64,000 nucleotides of DNA, taken from contig NZ_JAQQXP010000001.1 of the NCBI RefSeq assembly GCF_028595265.1, positions 558,001 through 622,000 of the forward strand, in the 5' to 3' direction. A program made the translations under genes and the position numbers. The DNA is from Alteromonas gilva (GTDB lineage Bacteria > Pseudomonadota > Gammaproteobacteria > Enterobacterales > Alteromonadaceae). Of the stretch, positions 18,053-27,039 are shown piece by piece. The first letter of the stretch is position 1; each line of letters begins with the position of its first letter. The notes beneath the pieces were generated by a model. That model made no database searches. It was not told where the DNA came from and saw only the letters and a program-made list of their open reading frames with translations.

Positions 18053-19228
18053 ATGGCCAGCTCAATTGATTATTCTGATTATTCCTTAGAGGAATTACTC
18101 AGTGCCCGCCAAAGCATTAACGAAGACGCTTACCCCGATAACGTCGCCGAACTCGACCGGTTGATTACCGCTAAGTCGGCAGCAGGTGAACCTGAACAAG
18201 GACGTCCCTGCAAAGTAATATTTTCGGGCAATACCCGTGAGTTCTTTTCAATTTGGATTGTGAACTTATTGCTCAGCATTGCGACACTGGGGATCTATTC
18301 TGCGTGGGCGAAAGTGCGTACCAACCGTTACTTCTACGGCCATACATCCGTCGACGGCCACCGCTTTACATATTTAGCTGCTCCCCTGCAAATTCTGAAA
18401 GGCAGGGTGATTGCTGTTGTATTGTTCGCCTTATACTTACTGGCATCCACATTGAGTCCGTTTGCCAGCCTGCTGATGGCAACTGCTTTAATGTTTTTAT
18501 CGCCGTGGCTGGTGTGTAAGAGTCTTAATTTCACACTTAAAATGACCGGCTACCGAAATGTGAGGTTTGCGTTTACCGGCACATACCTGAAGGCGCTGCT
18601 GGTATTTCTGATTTTTCCGGTGTTGACACTGTTTACCTTATATCTTGCGTTGCCCTGGGCGCTTAAAAAGATGGATGAGTTCATTGTCAATAACACCAGC
18701 TTTGGCAACCAAAAATTCAGCACATCATTACGTAACACCCCTTATTTTGCTTCCGGTTATGCTGCTGCTTTTACCGCAGTGGTCATCGGTTATGTTGGCG
18801 TTCTGGCGCTGATCTCTAACATGGTTGGCAATGGCGAAGGCGCAGTACCATTCGCTAATGGGATAACAATCGTCATGATGTTCCTGCTATATGTGGCGGT
18901 GTTTGCTGTCAGTAGCAGTATTTATCATGCGGTGGTGAGAAATCATATTTACGCAGTGAGTAAGCTTGATGGAGCAGCCACTTTTGGCTCTGATGTTCCG
19001 GTAGAGGGATTACTGGCATTGCGGGTGGTTAATCTGCTTGCAATAGTGTGCTCTCTGGGGCTGGCGATTCCGTGGGCGAAAATCAGAGCTGCGCACTTTT
19101 ATGCCGCGCATACACAGGTAAATATACTGCCCGGAATCGATACGGTCATTGCCACACCAGAGCAAACTGCCAGTTCGACTGCTGATGAAGTGGCGACTGC
19201 TTTCGATATCGATGTGGCGTTAGGATAG
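18053..19228 (+). CDS. DUF898 (YjgN-like) polytopic membrane protein with N-terminal helical motif
   Basis: A 391-residue inner-membrane protein with two DUF898 repeats: each has the pattern ATLGIYSAWAKVRTNRYFYGHT or its later counterpart SLGLAIPWAKIRAAHFYAAHT, flanked by several hydrophobic segments. The first ~45 residues are soluble and carry DYSDYSLEELLSAR..I..DAYPD, a motif repeated at the N-terminus of the ClpP-like protein at 25040. The start at 18053 follows AGGGAG; the upstream in-frame ATG at 18008 lacks a site. An M48 protease gene starts 5 bases after its stop, a DUF898-M48 pairing also known elsewhere, so they probably act together at the membrane. The function of DUF898 is unknown. 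Confidence 0.82.
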   Translation: MASSIDYSDYSLEELLSARQSINEDAYPDNVAELDRLITAKSAAGEPEQGRPCKVIFSGNTREFFSIWIVNLLLSIATLGIYSAWAKVRTNRYFYGHTSVDGHRFTYLAAPLQILKGRVIAVVLFALYLLASTLSPFASLLMATALMFLSPWLVCKSLNFTLKMTGYRNVRFAFTGTYLKALLVFLIFPVLTLFTLYLALPWALKKMDEFIVNNTSFGNQKFSTSLRNTPYFASGYAAAFTAVVIGYVGVLALISNMVGNGEGAVPFANGITIVMMFLLYVAVFAVSSSIYHAVVRNHIYAVSKLDGAATFGSDVPVEGLLALRVVNLLAIVCSLGLAIPWAKIRAAHFYAAHTQVNILPGIDTVIATPEQTASSTADEVATAFDIDVALG

Positions 19229-19233
19229 TTATT

Positions 19234-20286
19234 ATGCCGACATACAGCAAGGGGACATTGTATTTTGCCGGTAGCGCGGGCTATCAGCCGGTTCAGGTGA
19301 CGCTTTCAGGAAATGGTTTATTGGTATTGTCAGATGATGGCGTTACGCAATATGCCCGCGCCAAACGTGACGAAATTTCGGTTGCCAGCAAAGTCGCAAA
19401 CCTGCCACGCGAAGTTGTGTTACCGAGTAAAGACTTGCTAAATATCGAAGCTGACGAAAACCTTAATCATTGGTTGGATACCCCCGCTGGCAGTAAACAG
19501 TCGATAGAAAATGTGGCGCTCAAACTTGAGACCAGTCGGGTCTGGCTGGTGGCGAGCATAGTGCTATCCCCGTTATTGTTGTTTGGTATTTTTAAATATA
19601 TGGTGCCAGCACTGGCTATTACCTTTGCTGACTTTGTTCCGGACTCATTAACGGAGGTGACATCGAGGCATACACTGGCAGTACTGGATCGTACTGTTTT
19701 ATCGGCGTCGACATTACCCGATGAAACCGTCAATAAAATAAGGGCCTCTTTTTCGCCACTGTTGGCAGCATACAGTCGGGACGGTCGGCGTTATCAGGTT
19801 TTATTCCGGCAAACTGACACCATGGGGGCTAATGCATTTGCATTGCCGGATGGCACCATTGTGTTTACCGACGACATCATCGAATTGATGGGCACCGAGT
19901 CGAGTGATTTACACGCTATTTTATTACATGAAATAGGCCATGTTGAACACAATCACTCAATGCGACTGGTGGCCGAATCGCTTGCGACAACACTCATTAT
20001 TACCTATTTCTTTGGCGACGTTAGTGGCCTGATAGAACTCTTTATGGGGGTGTCAGGAACAGTAGTACAAAATCAGTATTCACAGCGTTTAGAATGGGAG
20101 GCCGACGGCTTTGCGCTGGAACAAGGGGCTAAATTTGATATTGAGCCCAAAGCCTTTGCCAGTGCTATGAGTAAGATTGCTGCGGCACTGCCGCCTGATA
20201 GTCAAAGTGATCACTTTTTTAGTTCTCACCCGTTGTTGCAAGAGCGTATTAAGCGCGCGCGTGAGGCACAGCAACGTCATTACTAA
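19234..20286 (+). CDS. M48-family zinc metallopeptidase, membrane-anchored
   Basis: A 350-residue protein with a ~100-residue N-terminal domain, one strongly hydrophobic segment (about residues 104-130), and an M48 peptidase domain. HEIGHVEHNHS supplies zinc ligands His232 and His236 and catalytic Glu233; the third ligand is probably Glu289 in EWEADGFAL. SSHPLLQERI near the C-terminus is typical of M48C enzymes such as BepA/LoiP relatives, which cut or refold envelope proteins. It is coupled to the DUF898 gene (5-base gap), suggesting a shared membrane quality-control role; that part is inference. Confidence 0.88.
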   Translation: MPTYSKGTLYFAGSAGYQPVQVTLSGNGLLVLSDDGVTQYARAKRDEISVASKVANLPREVVLPSKDLLNIEADENLNHWLDTPAGSKQSIENVALKLETSRVWLVASIVLSPLLLFGIFKYMVPALAITFADFVPDSLTEVTSRHTLAVLDRTVLSASTLPDETVNKIRASFSPLLAAYSRDGRRYQVLFRQTDTMGANAFALPDGTIVFTDDIIELMGTESSDLHAILLHEIGHVEHNHSMRLVAESLATTLIITYFFGDVSGLIELFMGVSGTVVQNQYSQRLEWEADGFALEQGAKFDIEPKAFASAMSKIAAALPPDSQSDHFFSSHPLLQERIKRAREAQQRHY

Positions 20287-20296
20287 AGAAAGCAAA

Positions 20297-20320
20297 AATG
20301 GGAGGCTGCAGCCTCCCATT
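20297..20320 (-). terminator. Palindromic terminator between convergent genes
   Basis: AATGGGAGGC-TGCA-GCCTCCCATT is a perfect inverted repeat. On the minus strand it is followed by TTTTGCTTT, so it best serves the siderophore receptor gene ending at 20361, and may also stop transcription from the M48 gene. Confidence 0.7.
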
Positions 20321-20360
20321 GTAGAACTAATGCGTTATGCGATGTTTGCCCTCTGCTGGG

Positions 20361-22526
20361 TTAGTAAGCCCAGGTCAGTGACAACAAATAGTTGCGCGGC
20401 GCACCGTAATAGCCTTGTTCCCAATACAGTGACTTCAGGTATTTCTCGTCGGTGGCGTTATTCACATTAGCCGTAATGGTAATGCTGTCGTTTACCGCAT
20501 AGCTTGCCATCAGATTCACCAGCGCATAGGCGTCCTGCTCGATAACAATGTCCTCTCCGGCATTGGCGTACGCGGCGGGTACCGGGCCAACATTACGCGA
20601 GGTGGCTTCCTGCCAGCGTATAGAAGTACCTACCTTAAATTTCGGCATTGACTGGAACTGGTAGGTGGCATTGATATTGACCAGCTTCTCCGGGGTGTAA
20701 TCTGACACCAGTTGATCGCCGGTGATATCAAACACGGTCAGGCCCAGATTGGTTTGCAGGCCGGGTAATAGTTCGCCGGCTAAATCAAGCTCCCAACCTT
20801 TTGAGTTAAGACCGTCAGCACCGCGATAAACCTGTTCTTCAACACCGGATACCGGGTTTTGAGCAAAGCCATTGGCGACCGCTACATTGACCTGATCAAT
20901 ATCGAAATAGGCCACTGTCAGTAGTGCTTTATCGTCCATTAACGATGCTTTAATGCCGATCTCTTTTGATTCGCCGGTAATCGGGTCAATGCGCTCAAAG
21001 TCAGCGTTACGTTCGGTTTGCGGCGTAAAGACTTCGGTGTAGCTTACGTAGCTGTTAATGCTGTCGGTAATGGCATAAACCAGTCCGGCGTAGGGCACAA
21101 AGGCATTTTCATCGAGGGTTTCATCGATATCATAAGAAATCCCGTTAACCTCGACATTGTTAAAGCGACCACCGGCCAGCAGCGACAGCTTATTGGTAAG
21201 CGCGAAGTTACCACCAAAATACGCGGCAGTTTGTTTTTCTTCAACATCACTGCCGGTTTCACCGTCAGTGAATTCCGGGAAGGGGGTGTCACCGGTCCAG
21301 TTTTCCATTGCCGGTAGCAGCGGGAAGCCATTACCAGTATGAAAATCGTAAAGCGAGGTATCGGTGTAAGCCACTTTGGCGTAGCTGGCGCCAAACATCA
21401 GATCGTGCGACTGACCAAAGGCATCAAATGAACCGTTAACGTAAATATCGGCATAATCGTGCTGGTCGTCCAAATCGTATTCACTGCCATAACCAATTAA
21501 GCCAAGGCCTGTAGTAGGGTCGAGCAGTGTGGTGCCGGTGTCCGGGTCACGGCTCACGTAGGTGTAGAACAGCTCTGAGTCTTCGTCGGTTTCAATGCGG
21601 GTATAGTCGGCTTTTAACGACCAACCGGCACCCAGTTCCTGCTCCAGAAAGGCAAAGTAACGGGTATCGGTGACATCCCAGTTAGACCAGTCGGCAGCGG
21701 TATTGGTGCTGGTATCAAAATTAGTCGGCGTGCCGTCGGCATAATAGAGGGTGAGTGCGCCCCACATGTTCCCTTTGGCGTCGCTGGTTTGCTGACTTGC
21801 GCCCACGGTGAGCACCGTGGTGTCGGTGAGCGCGGCGCTTATTACGCCGTAAGCCACCGTTTTATCGAGCTCGTAGCGATCCAGATAGGAGTCTTTGGTT
21901 TCTTTGGCGACCACGACGCGGGCACCAACTTTATCAGACAATGGCACTGAGGCGTCTACATCCAGGCGTTTGGCGCTCCAGCTGCCCAACTGTGCACGAG
22001 CCGAAATTTGAGTATTTTCAGTGGGTTTCTTGCGTACATAGTTGATGGTTGCCGAGGGGCTACCGGTTCCGGTCATCATGCCATTGGCACCGCGCAGCAC
22101 CTCTACCTTTTGGTATATGGCCGTATCAACGTCACCATGTACGTTACCGCTGAGTACCGGTAAGCCAAGGCCGTCTACCTGAAAATTGGTAATGTCAAAG
22201 CCGCGCGCAGTGTAATAAGTGCGGTCAGTTTCCACTTCTTCTACGTTCAGGCCGGTTACCGTATCAAGCACGGTGTTAACATTATTGAGGGCAAAGTCGT
22301 CGATCATCTCTTCGCCAATCACGCTGATTGACTGGGGTAAATCTTTAATATCGAGATCTAAACGGGATACATCATCGGCTTTTTTGTATAGATAGCCGCT
22401 CATGCGATCGCCACTCACCGTTAGCTTTTCGATGTCCTTGTCGTCCGGAGTGGATTGTGCGATGGCCAGAGAAGGCGTGAGAATGAGTGCTGAGGCTAAA
22501 CCAAAGTAGATCGCGTGGTACTTCAT
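20361..22526 (-). CDS. TonB-dependent siderophore receptor
   Basis: A 721-residue outer-membrane receptor of the ferric-siderophore class. It has a signal peptide (MKYHAIYFGLASALILTPSLAIAQ), then a plug domain with DLPQSISVIGEEMIDDF, a VLDTVTGLNVEE segment, ARGFDITNFQVDG and VEVLRGANGMMTGTGSPSATINYVRKKP, and a beta-barrel ending in the aromatic LSLTWAY. This pattern resembles FhuE/FpvA-type hydroxamate-siderophore receptors; the ligand is not determined. The start at 22526 is chosen because AGGAA precedes it and the signal peptide begins there; the frame extends 53 codons upstream without a site. A Fur-box-like sequence lies 20 bases upstream of the start, so iron repression is likely. Confidence 0.9.
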   Translation of the reverse strand: MKYHAIYFGLASALILTPSLAIAQSTPDDKDIEKLTVSGDRMSGYLYKKADDVSRLDLDIKDLPQSISVIGEEMIDDFALNNVNTVLDTVTGLNVEEVETDRTYYTARGFDITNFQVDGLGLPVLSGNVHGDVDTAIYQKVEVLRGANGMMTGTGSPSATINYVRKKPTENTQISARAQLGSWSAKRLDVDASVPLSDKVGARVVVAKETKDSYLDRYELDKTVAYGVISAALTDTTVLTVGASQQTSDAKGNMWGALTLYYADGTPTNFDTSTNTAADWSNWDVTDTRYFAFLEQELGAGWSLKADYTRIETDEDSELFYTYVSRDPDTGTTLLDPTTGLGLIGYGSEYDLDDQHDYADIYVNGSFDAFGQSHDLMFGASYAKVAYTDTSLYDFHTGNGFPLLPAMENWTGDTPFPEFTDGETGSDVEEKQTAAYFGGNFALTNKLSLLAGGRFNNVEVNGISYDIDETLDENAFVPYAGLVYAITDSINSYVSYTEVFTPQTERNADFERIDPITGESKEIGIKASLMDDKALLTVAYFDIDQVNVAVANGFAQNPVSGVEEQVYRGADGLNSKGWELDLAGELLPGLQTNLGLTVFDITGDQLVSDYTPEKLVNINATYQFQSMPKFKVGTSIRWQEATSRNVGPVPAAYANAGEDIVIEQDAYALVNLMASYAVNDSITITANVNNATDEKYLKSLYWEQGYYGAPRNYLLSLTWAY

Positions 22527-22546
22527 GCTGTTCCTGTAAGGTAAAT

Positions 22547-22565
22547 GATAATAGTTCGCATTATT
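22547..22565 (-). promoter_or_regulatory. Probable Fur box of the siderophore receptor
   Basis: GATAAT-agttcg-CATTATT agrees with the 19-bp Fur consensus GATAATGATAATCATTATC at 13 positions, with both outer arms almost intact, and lies about 20 bases upstream of the receptor start. Confidence 0.6.
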
Positions 22566-22757
22566 ATATTCATTGTCTCTTTGAATGCAACTACTGTGTG
22601 TACCGACTGGCGTTGAACTGCGGTGTAAAGCGACAAACAATACAGGCAAATTTACTTTCATCATTAATTTAAGTACGTTCATCATTATGCAGGTGCAGCG
22701 TTTCAGACCATTAGGCAGGCTGACCGCCGTGATCCTATACCATGAGGAATTTTGATA

Positions 22758-24269
22758 ATGCCAGCGAGTTGGCGCAGGGTGTTGTTTGTGTTACTGCCGA
22801 TAATCGCAGCCATGCTGCTTGAGTCTGCAATACGTTTTTTGTCTTACCGTCAGCCCGAGTTTACGGTGTATTTGAGTGTGCACGGGCAGTTATTTGCTGA
22901 AATGCTGCCGTTTTTTGTTGCCCATTACCTGGCGTGGCGAATACAGGGGCGCCTTAAGCTGCTTATCTGGCTCATCGGTTTTGTTGGCTATCCGCTGCTG
23001 GCAACGATGCTGGCGCATCATAGCAGCGGTTTCGCGCAATGGCATTTGCTGGGCATGCAGGGGTATTGCCTTGCGGCAGCAGCGAGTGTGCTGTGGTTTA
23101 TTCATCGCCTGTCCGGACGTGTCATTCAGAGCCGCGAGAGCTGGTTGTCACGGCTGTTATCTCTCGACGCCATGGTGGGCCTGTGCTTGCTGATATGGTC
23201 ATTCACCTGGGCGGGGATATTTTTGCATACCGATAATCCCATGGTGAATCAGCCGCTCGAACTGATCATCGATTTTGCCCAAATTGTCGCTGAGCTGCCG
23301 TTGTTCTGGCACTATTTCTGGCAGTTTGCGAGCCTTGCGGTAGCCTTGTTTGGCGTATATTGGTTTAACCGCTATGTGCTGATCCGGCGGCTGTTAGCCA
23401 TGCATGGCGTGGTACCGTTTCTGGCCGGAGCACTGGTTTTTATATTACTGGTAAGCGCTCCTGTCTGCGCGGCTCTGTTGAACCTGCCACTCAACAGGGT
23501 AACCGATTTTACGCTCATCCCCTCTGGCAATGGCAATCCGTTTGACGCGTTTAACTATCAAATGACCTTCTGGCTTTTGGCATTTAGCTCGCCGATTATT
23601 CTCGCCTTTGAACGTAAATCGCAGGATGCCCGGCTGGCCGACATTGCGCGCCAGAAAACCCGTACCGAATTACAACTACTGCAACAACAGGTTAATCCAC
23701 ATTTTTTGTTTAATACCCTGAATAACTTGTATGCTTTGTGCTTGGAAAAGTCATCACAGGCACCGGACATGGTGGAAAAACTGGCCAGCTTGCTGCGCTA
23801 CACGGTGTATCAGGGCCAGTCAGAGTTGGTTACACTCAGCGATGAAATCAGCTATCTGCAGGATTACCTGGCGCTACAAAAGTTGCGTCATACTGACAAC
23901 TGCCGGTTTAACTGTGCGTGGCCCAGCGACAACCTGCAACGTAAAATTCCGCCGCTGTTACTCATTACTGTACTGGAAAATGCCTTTAAACATGGCATAG
24001 AGAAAGCGGCGCAACCGTGTGAACTCAATATGTCGATAACACTAAACGGCAATCGTTTATGCTTTGCCTGTGATAATCCGGTCGCCAAGGCGCGGGCCAA
24101 TACGTTATTGCACACAACTGAACAGGTGACCGGCGATTCCGGTGGAATGGGACTGGATAATTTGCGCCGCCGTCTGGCGTTACAGTTTGGTGGCCGACAT
24201 AGTTTACGCAGTGAGCAAGTGGGTGATCGCTGGGTTACCCGGCTGGAGATGGAGCTGGCGGCATGCTAA
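22758..24269 (+). CDS. LytS/YehU-type sensor histidine kinase
   Basis: A 503-residue membrane histidine kinase. The N-terminal ~290 residues form about seven hydrophobic segments with no recognisable ligand domain. The kinase part begins ELQLLQQQVNPHFLFNTLNNLY, with the phosphoacceptor His315 in the HisKA_5-like motif, then ELVTLSDEISYLQDYLALQKLR, the N-box LENAFKHGIEKA and the G-box GGMGLDNLRRRL. The ATG at 22758 (AGG about ten bases upstream) is preferred over a TTG two codons earlier. The stop overlaps the response regulator by 7 bases, giving a coupled two-component pair. The signal sensed is unknown. Confidence 0.9.
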   Translation: MPASWRRVLFVLLPIIAAMLLESAIRFLSYRQPEFTVYLSVHGQLFAEMLPFFVAHYLAWRIQGRLKLLIWLIGFVGYPLLATMLAHHSSGFAQWHLLGMQGYCLAAAASVLWFIHRLSGRVIQSRESWLSRLLSLDAMVGLCLLIWSFTWAGIFLHTDNPMVNQPLELIIDFAQIVAELPLFWHYFWQFASLAVALFGVYWFNRYVLIRRLLAMHGVVPFLAGALVFILLVSAPVCAALLNLPLNRVTDFTLIPSGNGNPFDAFNYQMTFWLLAFSSPIILAFERKSQDARLADIARQKTRTELQLLQQQVNPHFLFNTLNNLYALCLEKSSQAPDMVEKLASLLRYTVYQGQSELVTLSDEISYLQDYLALQKLRHTDNCRFNCAWPSDNLQRKIPPLLLITVLENAFKHGIEKAAQPCELNMSITLNGNRLCFACDNPVAKARANTLLHTTEQVTGDSGGMGLDNLRRRLALQFGGRHSLRSEQVGDRWVTRLEMELAAC

Positions 24270-24943
24270 ACACATTGATCATCGATGATGAACCGCTGGC
24301 GCATAAAGTAATTATGCATCATCTGGTGAGCCATACCGATATCAACGTAGTTAAACACTGCTATAACGCCACCGAAGCGCTTGCCTGGCTGGCGTCTGAC
24401 AGCGCGGATTTATTGTTTTTGGATATTAATATGCCGGCGTTAAGCGGTATGGATATGCTAAAGGTGCTGGCTAACCGGCCGCAGGTGATTATCGTCAGTG
24501 CGTATCAGGAGTTTGCCCTGCAAAGCTATGAGCTGGATGTGACTGATTATTTGTTAAAGCCGGTGAGTGCTGAACGTTTATCCTTAGCGTTAGATAAAGT
24601 GCGCAGCCGGGTTGTGAGTGCCCCCGTACCCGCGTTGCCGCAGGATATTGTTATAAAAGTCGACCGTGAGCAGCGACGTGTGGCGCCTGGCGACATTACG
24701 TATCTGGAGGCCTATGGCAACTACGTTAAGGTATGGTGTGGCGACACCATGTTGCTGGCGAACAGCACACTTAAACAGCTGGTAGCGCAGCTGCCCGGCC
24801 AGATGTTCACGCAAATTCACAAATCCTATGTGGTGCGCAACGCGGCGGTGATTGCCAGGGACAGTGAGTCTGTGATGTTGCAAAACAAACAACGCCTGAA
24901 GGTCGGTAAATCGTTTAAAGCGGTGCTTGCCAGCTTGCTGTGA
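24263..24943 (+). CDS. LytTR-family response regulator
   Basis: A 226-residue regulator with an N-terminal receiver domain (IIDDEPLAH, phosphoacceptor Asp54 in LFLDINMP, VSAYQEFALQSYELDVTDYLLKP) and a C-terminal LytTR DNA-binding domain from about residue 125 (YLEAYGNYVKVW, FTQIHKSYVVRN, KVGKSFK). It forms a pair with the overlapping sensor kinase. LytTR proteins bind paired short direct repeats; I could not assign a target in this window. Confidence 0.93.
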   Translation: MLNTLIIDDEPLAHKVIMHHLVSHTDINVVKHCYNATEALAWLASDSADLLFLDINMPALSGMDMLKVLANRPQVIIVSAYQEFALQSYELDVTDYLLKPVSAERLSLALDKVRSRVVSAPVPALPQDIVIKVDREQRRVAPGDITYLEAYGNYVKVWCGDTMLLANSTLKQLVAQLPGQMFTQIHKSYVVRNAAVIARDSESVMLQNKQRLKVGKSFKAVLASLL

Positions 24944-25039
24944 AGGTGAGAAGTTCATTGTCAACATTGCGCTTTTTTGCAAGTATAAACTGGTAACGCT
25001 GGTCATCTTACTGGTGTTGCAACAAGGACGTCGTAAACC

Positions 25040-26764
25040 ATGCAACCAGATTATTCACAGTACAGTGCCGCCGAATTGGTTGAAGCGCTGGGCACCATCG
25101 ACCAACAGGCATTTCCTGACAGAACTGCTCGCTTGCGTGAGGAAATTGCGACGCGGGATAGCCTTACCCCCGACACCGTCACGCCCGCCCCCGTTCCTGC
25201 CGATACAGCATATTCAACAGACACGCACGAGATATCCGGCAATTGGATATTGCGCTATTGGCGGGGACAAATATCGTTGCCTGTCAGTTACTGGCTGGTT
25301 GGATTAGGCGTGACGTTACTCTTCAAAATCCTGGGCTACCTGCTGGAAGTGAACGTAGAGAGAGCAAATTCCCGCAGTGAGCTGGGACTCTACCTGCTTA
25401 GCATTTATCCGTTGCTGCTGATTGTTCTGACCTGGCAATCCGTTGGGCTGTTTCGGTCTGCGTTGAATCATCCGGCCCGTGGCGGCACTGTTGGGTGGTC
25501 TGTTGCGGCTATTTTTATGCTTTGTGTAGGCCTCGTTGTGTTCAGTGTGGATGCTGTTCGTAACGGTATCCCGATCATCAAAGAAGGCGTCGAGTTGGTC
25601 TTTGATGACAATACTGCACCTGCAACATCGCTAAGGGTGCTTAATCAGGGCACTGAAATTGAGTTATATGGCGGCATTGAAGTTGGCTCTGAGGTGATGC
25701 TGGAAGCGGCGCTAAAGGCTCATCCTGAGGTAAACCTGATTCATTTACACAGCGTCGGCGGGCGCTTGTTAGGGGCTCTCAGACTGGCCGATGTCATTCG
25801 TCGGTATGGTTTGACGACCTATGTAAAAGAGACCTGTTACTCATCTTGCACTGTGGTGTATTTAGCCGGTAAAACAAAATTGCTTGGGTCAGATGCCAAC
25901 TTGTATTTTCATTCTGCTTCTATCGGCGGAGCGTCGATGCACAACAATGCCGACTTAGGACAAGCCCTGTTCGACGCTTATGCCGATGCCGGTGTGGCTG
26001 ACTGGTTTATCTATAAAGTACAAAAAGTCCCTAATCAGGAATTTCTCAACCCTTCTCACAGCGAGTTAATGAAGGCGGGAGTGGTTGACCGCATTGTCGA
26101 TCCCGATCAGTTCGGATTTAGCGTGATGGACAGCGCTGACTCCATTACCACCGAGAGTGTTGAAGCAGGCTTGCTAACTCAGGATTTCATGGTGGCCATG
26201 AAAGCGCAGGACTCCATGACCTTTGCAGATATGCTTGCCGTCAATCTGGATGGCATGCGTGAAGGCTTGCCGCTGCAAAAGCTGAAGCGCGAAACGGCCC
26301 GGCTGCTGGACAATCGGCTGCCGTTCTATTTTGCTCATGCAAGTAATGAAGCCTTGGTAAGCTACTGGCAGGTAGTGATCGATAAGATGGACGCACTCAG
26401 TAACCATTCACCACTGGGTTGCGCTGCCATTGCGTTTCCCGAGGCAGTACCTGAAACGCATCATAGCCCTGAGGTTTCTTACAACCTCAGAGCGCGTGAG
26501 TTGGCCGCGTTAGCCAGGGTGATAAACAGTCTTAAACAGGACAGAGCAGGTTACACCGCTGCCCAACAGCAGGCGTTAATTTCAGCGTTGCTTGACAAGA
26601 TACAGCAACAGCAGCCGGTGTTCTTAGATGTCTATACCGAACCTGAGGCATATTTGGGCCAGGCAGACCTGTTGTGTCAGGCCTCAATCGCCATGCAAAG
26701 GGGCTTCCTGGACTTTGATACTGCGGTGGCAGGGCAGTTGCTAAGAAGCATTTATACACAATAG
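25040..26764 (+). CDS. Membrane protein with ClpP/crotonase-like (COG3904-type) serine hydrolase domain
   Basis: A 574-residue protein. Residues 1-40 carry DYSQYSAAELVEA..TID..AFPDR, similar to the N-terminus of the DUF898 protein. Three hydrophobic segments follow at roughly 77-102, 112-135 and 148-171. From about 185 is a ClpP-fold domain: INLIHLHSVGGRLLGALRLADVIRRYGL, then TCYSSCTVVYLAG, where the serine(s) of the CYSSC motif should be the nucleophile, and LYFHSAS with a candidate catalytic histidine, ending at KAGVVDRIVDP. The last 220 residues are helical with no family seen. The layout resembles membrane-bound predicted proteases of the SppA/NfeD/COG3904 group. It stands alone, 96 bases after the LytTR gene. 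Confidence 0.7.
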   Translation: MQPDYSQYSAAELVEALGTIDQQAFPDRTARLREEIATRDSLTPDTVTPAPVPADTAYSTDTHEISGNWILRYWRGQISLPVSYWLVGLGVTLLFKILGYLLEVNVERANSRSELGLYLLSIYPLLLIVLTWQSVGLFRSALNHPARGGTVGWSVAAIFMLCVGLVVFSVDAVRNGIPIIKEGVELVFDDNTAPATSLRVLNQGTEIELYGGIEVGSEVMLEAALKAHPEVNLIHLHSVGGRLLGALRLADVIRRYGLTTYVKETCYSSCTVVYLAGKTKLLGSDANLYFHSASIGGASMHNNADLGQALFDAYADAGVADWFIYKVQKVPNQEFLNPSHSELMKAGVVDRIVDPDQFGFSVMDSADSITTESVEAGLLTQDFMVAMKAQDSMTFADMLAVNLDGMREGLPLQKLKRETARLLDNRLPFYFAHASNEALVSYWQVVIDKMDALSNHSPLGCAAIAFPEAVPETHHSPEVSYNLRARELAALARVINSLKQDRAGYTAAQQQALISALLDKIQQQQPVFLDVYTEPEAYLGQADLLCQASIAMQRGFLDFDTAVAGQLLRSIYTQ

Positions 26765-27039
26765 TGCCAGCTATGGTGTCGAAAGATATTTTACACAGCA
26801 GATATCGAGGGCCCGACGCGTTAGCTGGCGACGCAAGTCCGGATACGGCGGTCTTGAGCCGGGGCGATTAGCGCAGCGGACCAGTCAGGCTTTCATGGCG
26901 AGTCTGGTCAATTTATCCTTGGTGTTATGAAACAGAACACGAAAACAATGGAACCTATCTAAGAACACCCGGTCTTATTTATGCTCACCCATTCACATGA
27001 CGTGTTGAGTACTACCTTCCATTCTAACAAGGATTCGTT
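26765..27039. other. GC-rich intergenic stretch before the outer-membrane barrel gene
   Basis: 275 bases without a gene. The part 26818-26885 can fold: GTCCG and CGGAC can pair around an inner CGGC/GCCG hairpin. I recognise no known riboswitch class and claim no function. Confidence 0.25.

Noticed and set aside
22527..22685. N-terminal extension of the siderophore receptor
   Set aside because: It would run over the Fur box and precede a clear signal peptide that has its own ribosome site.
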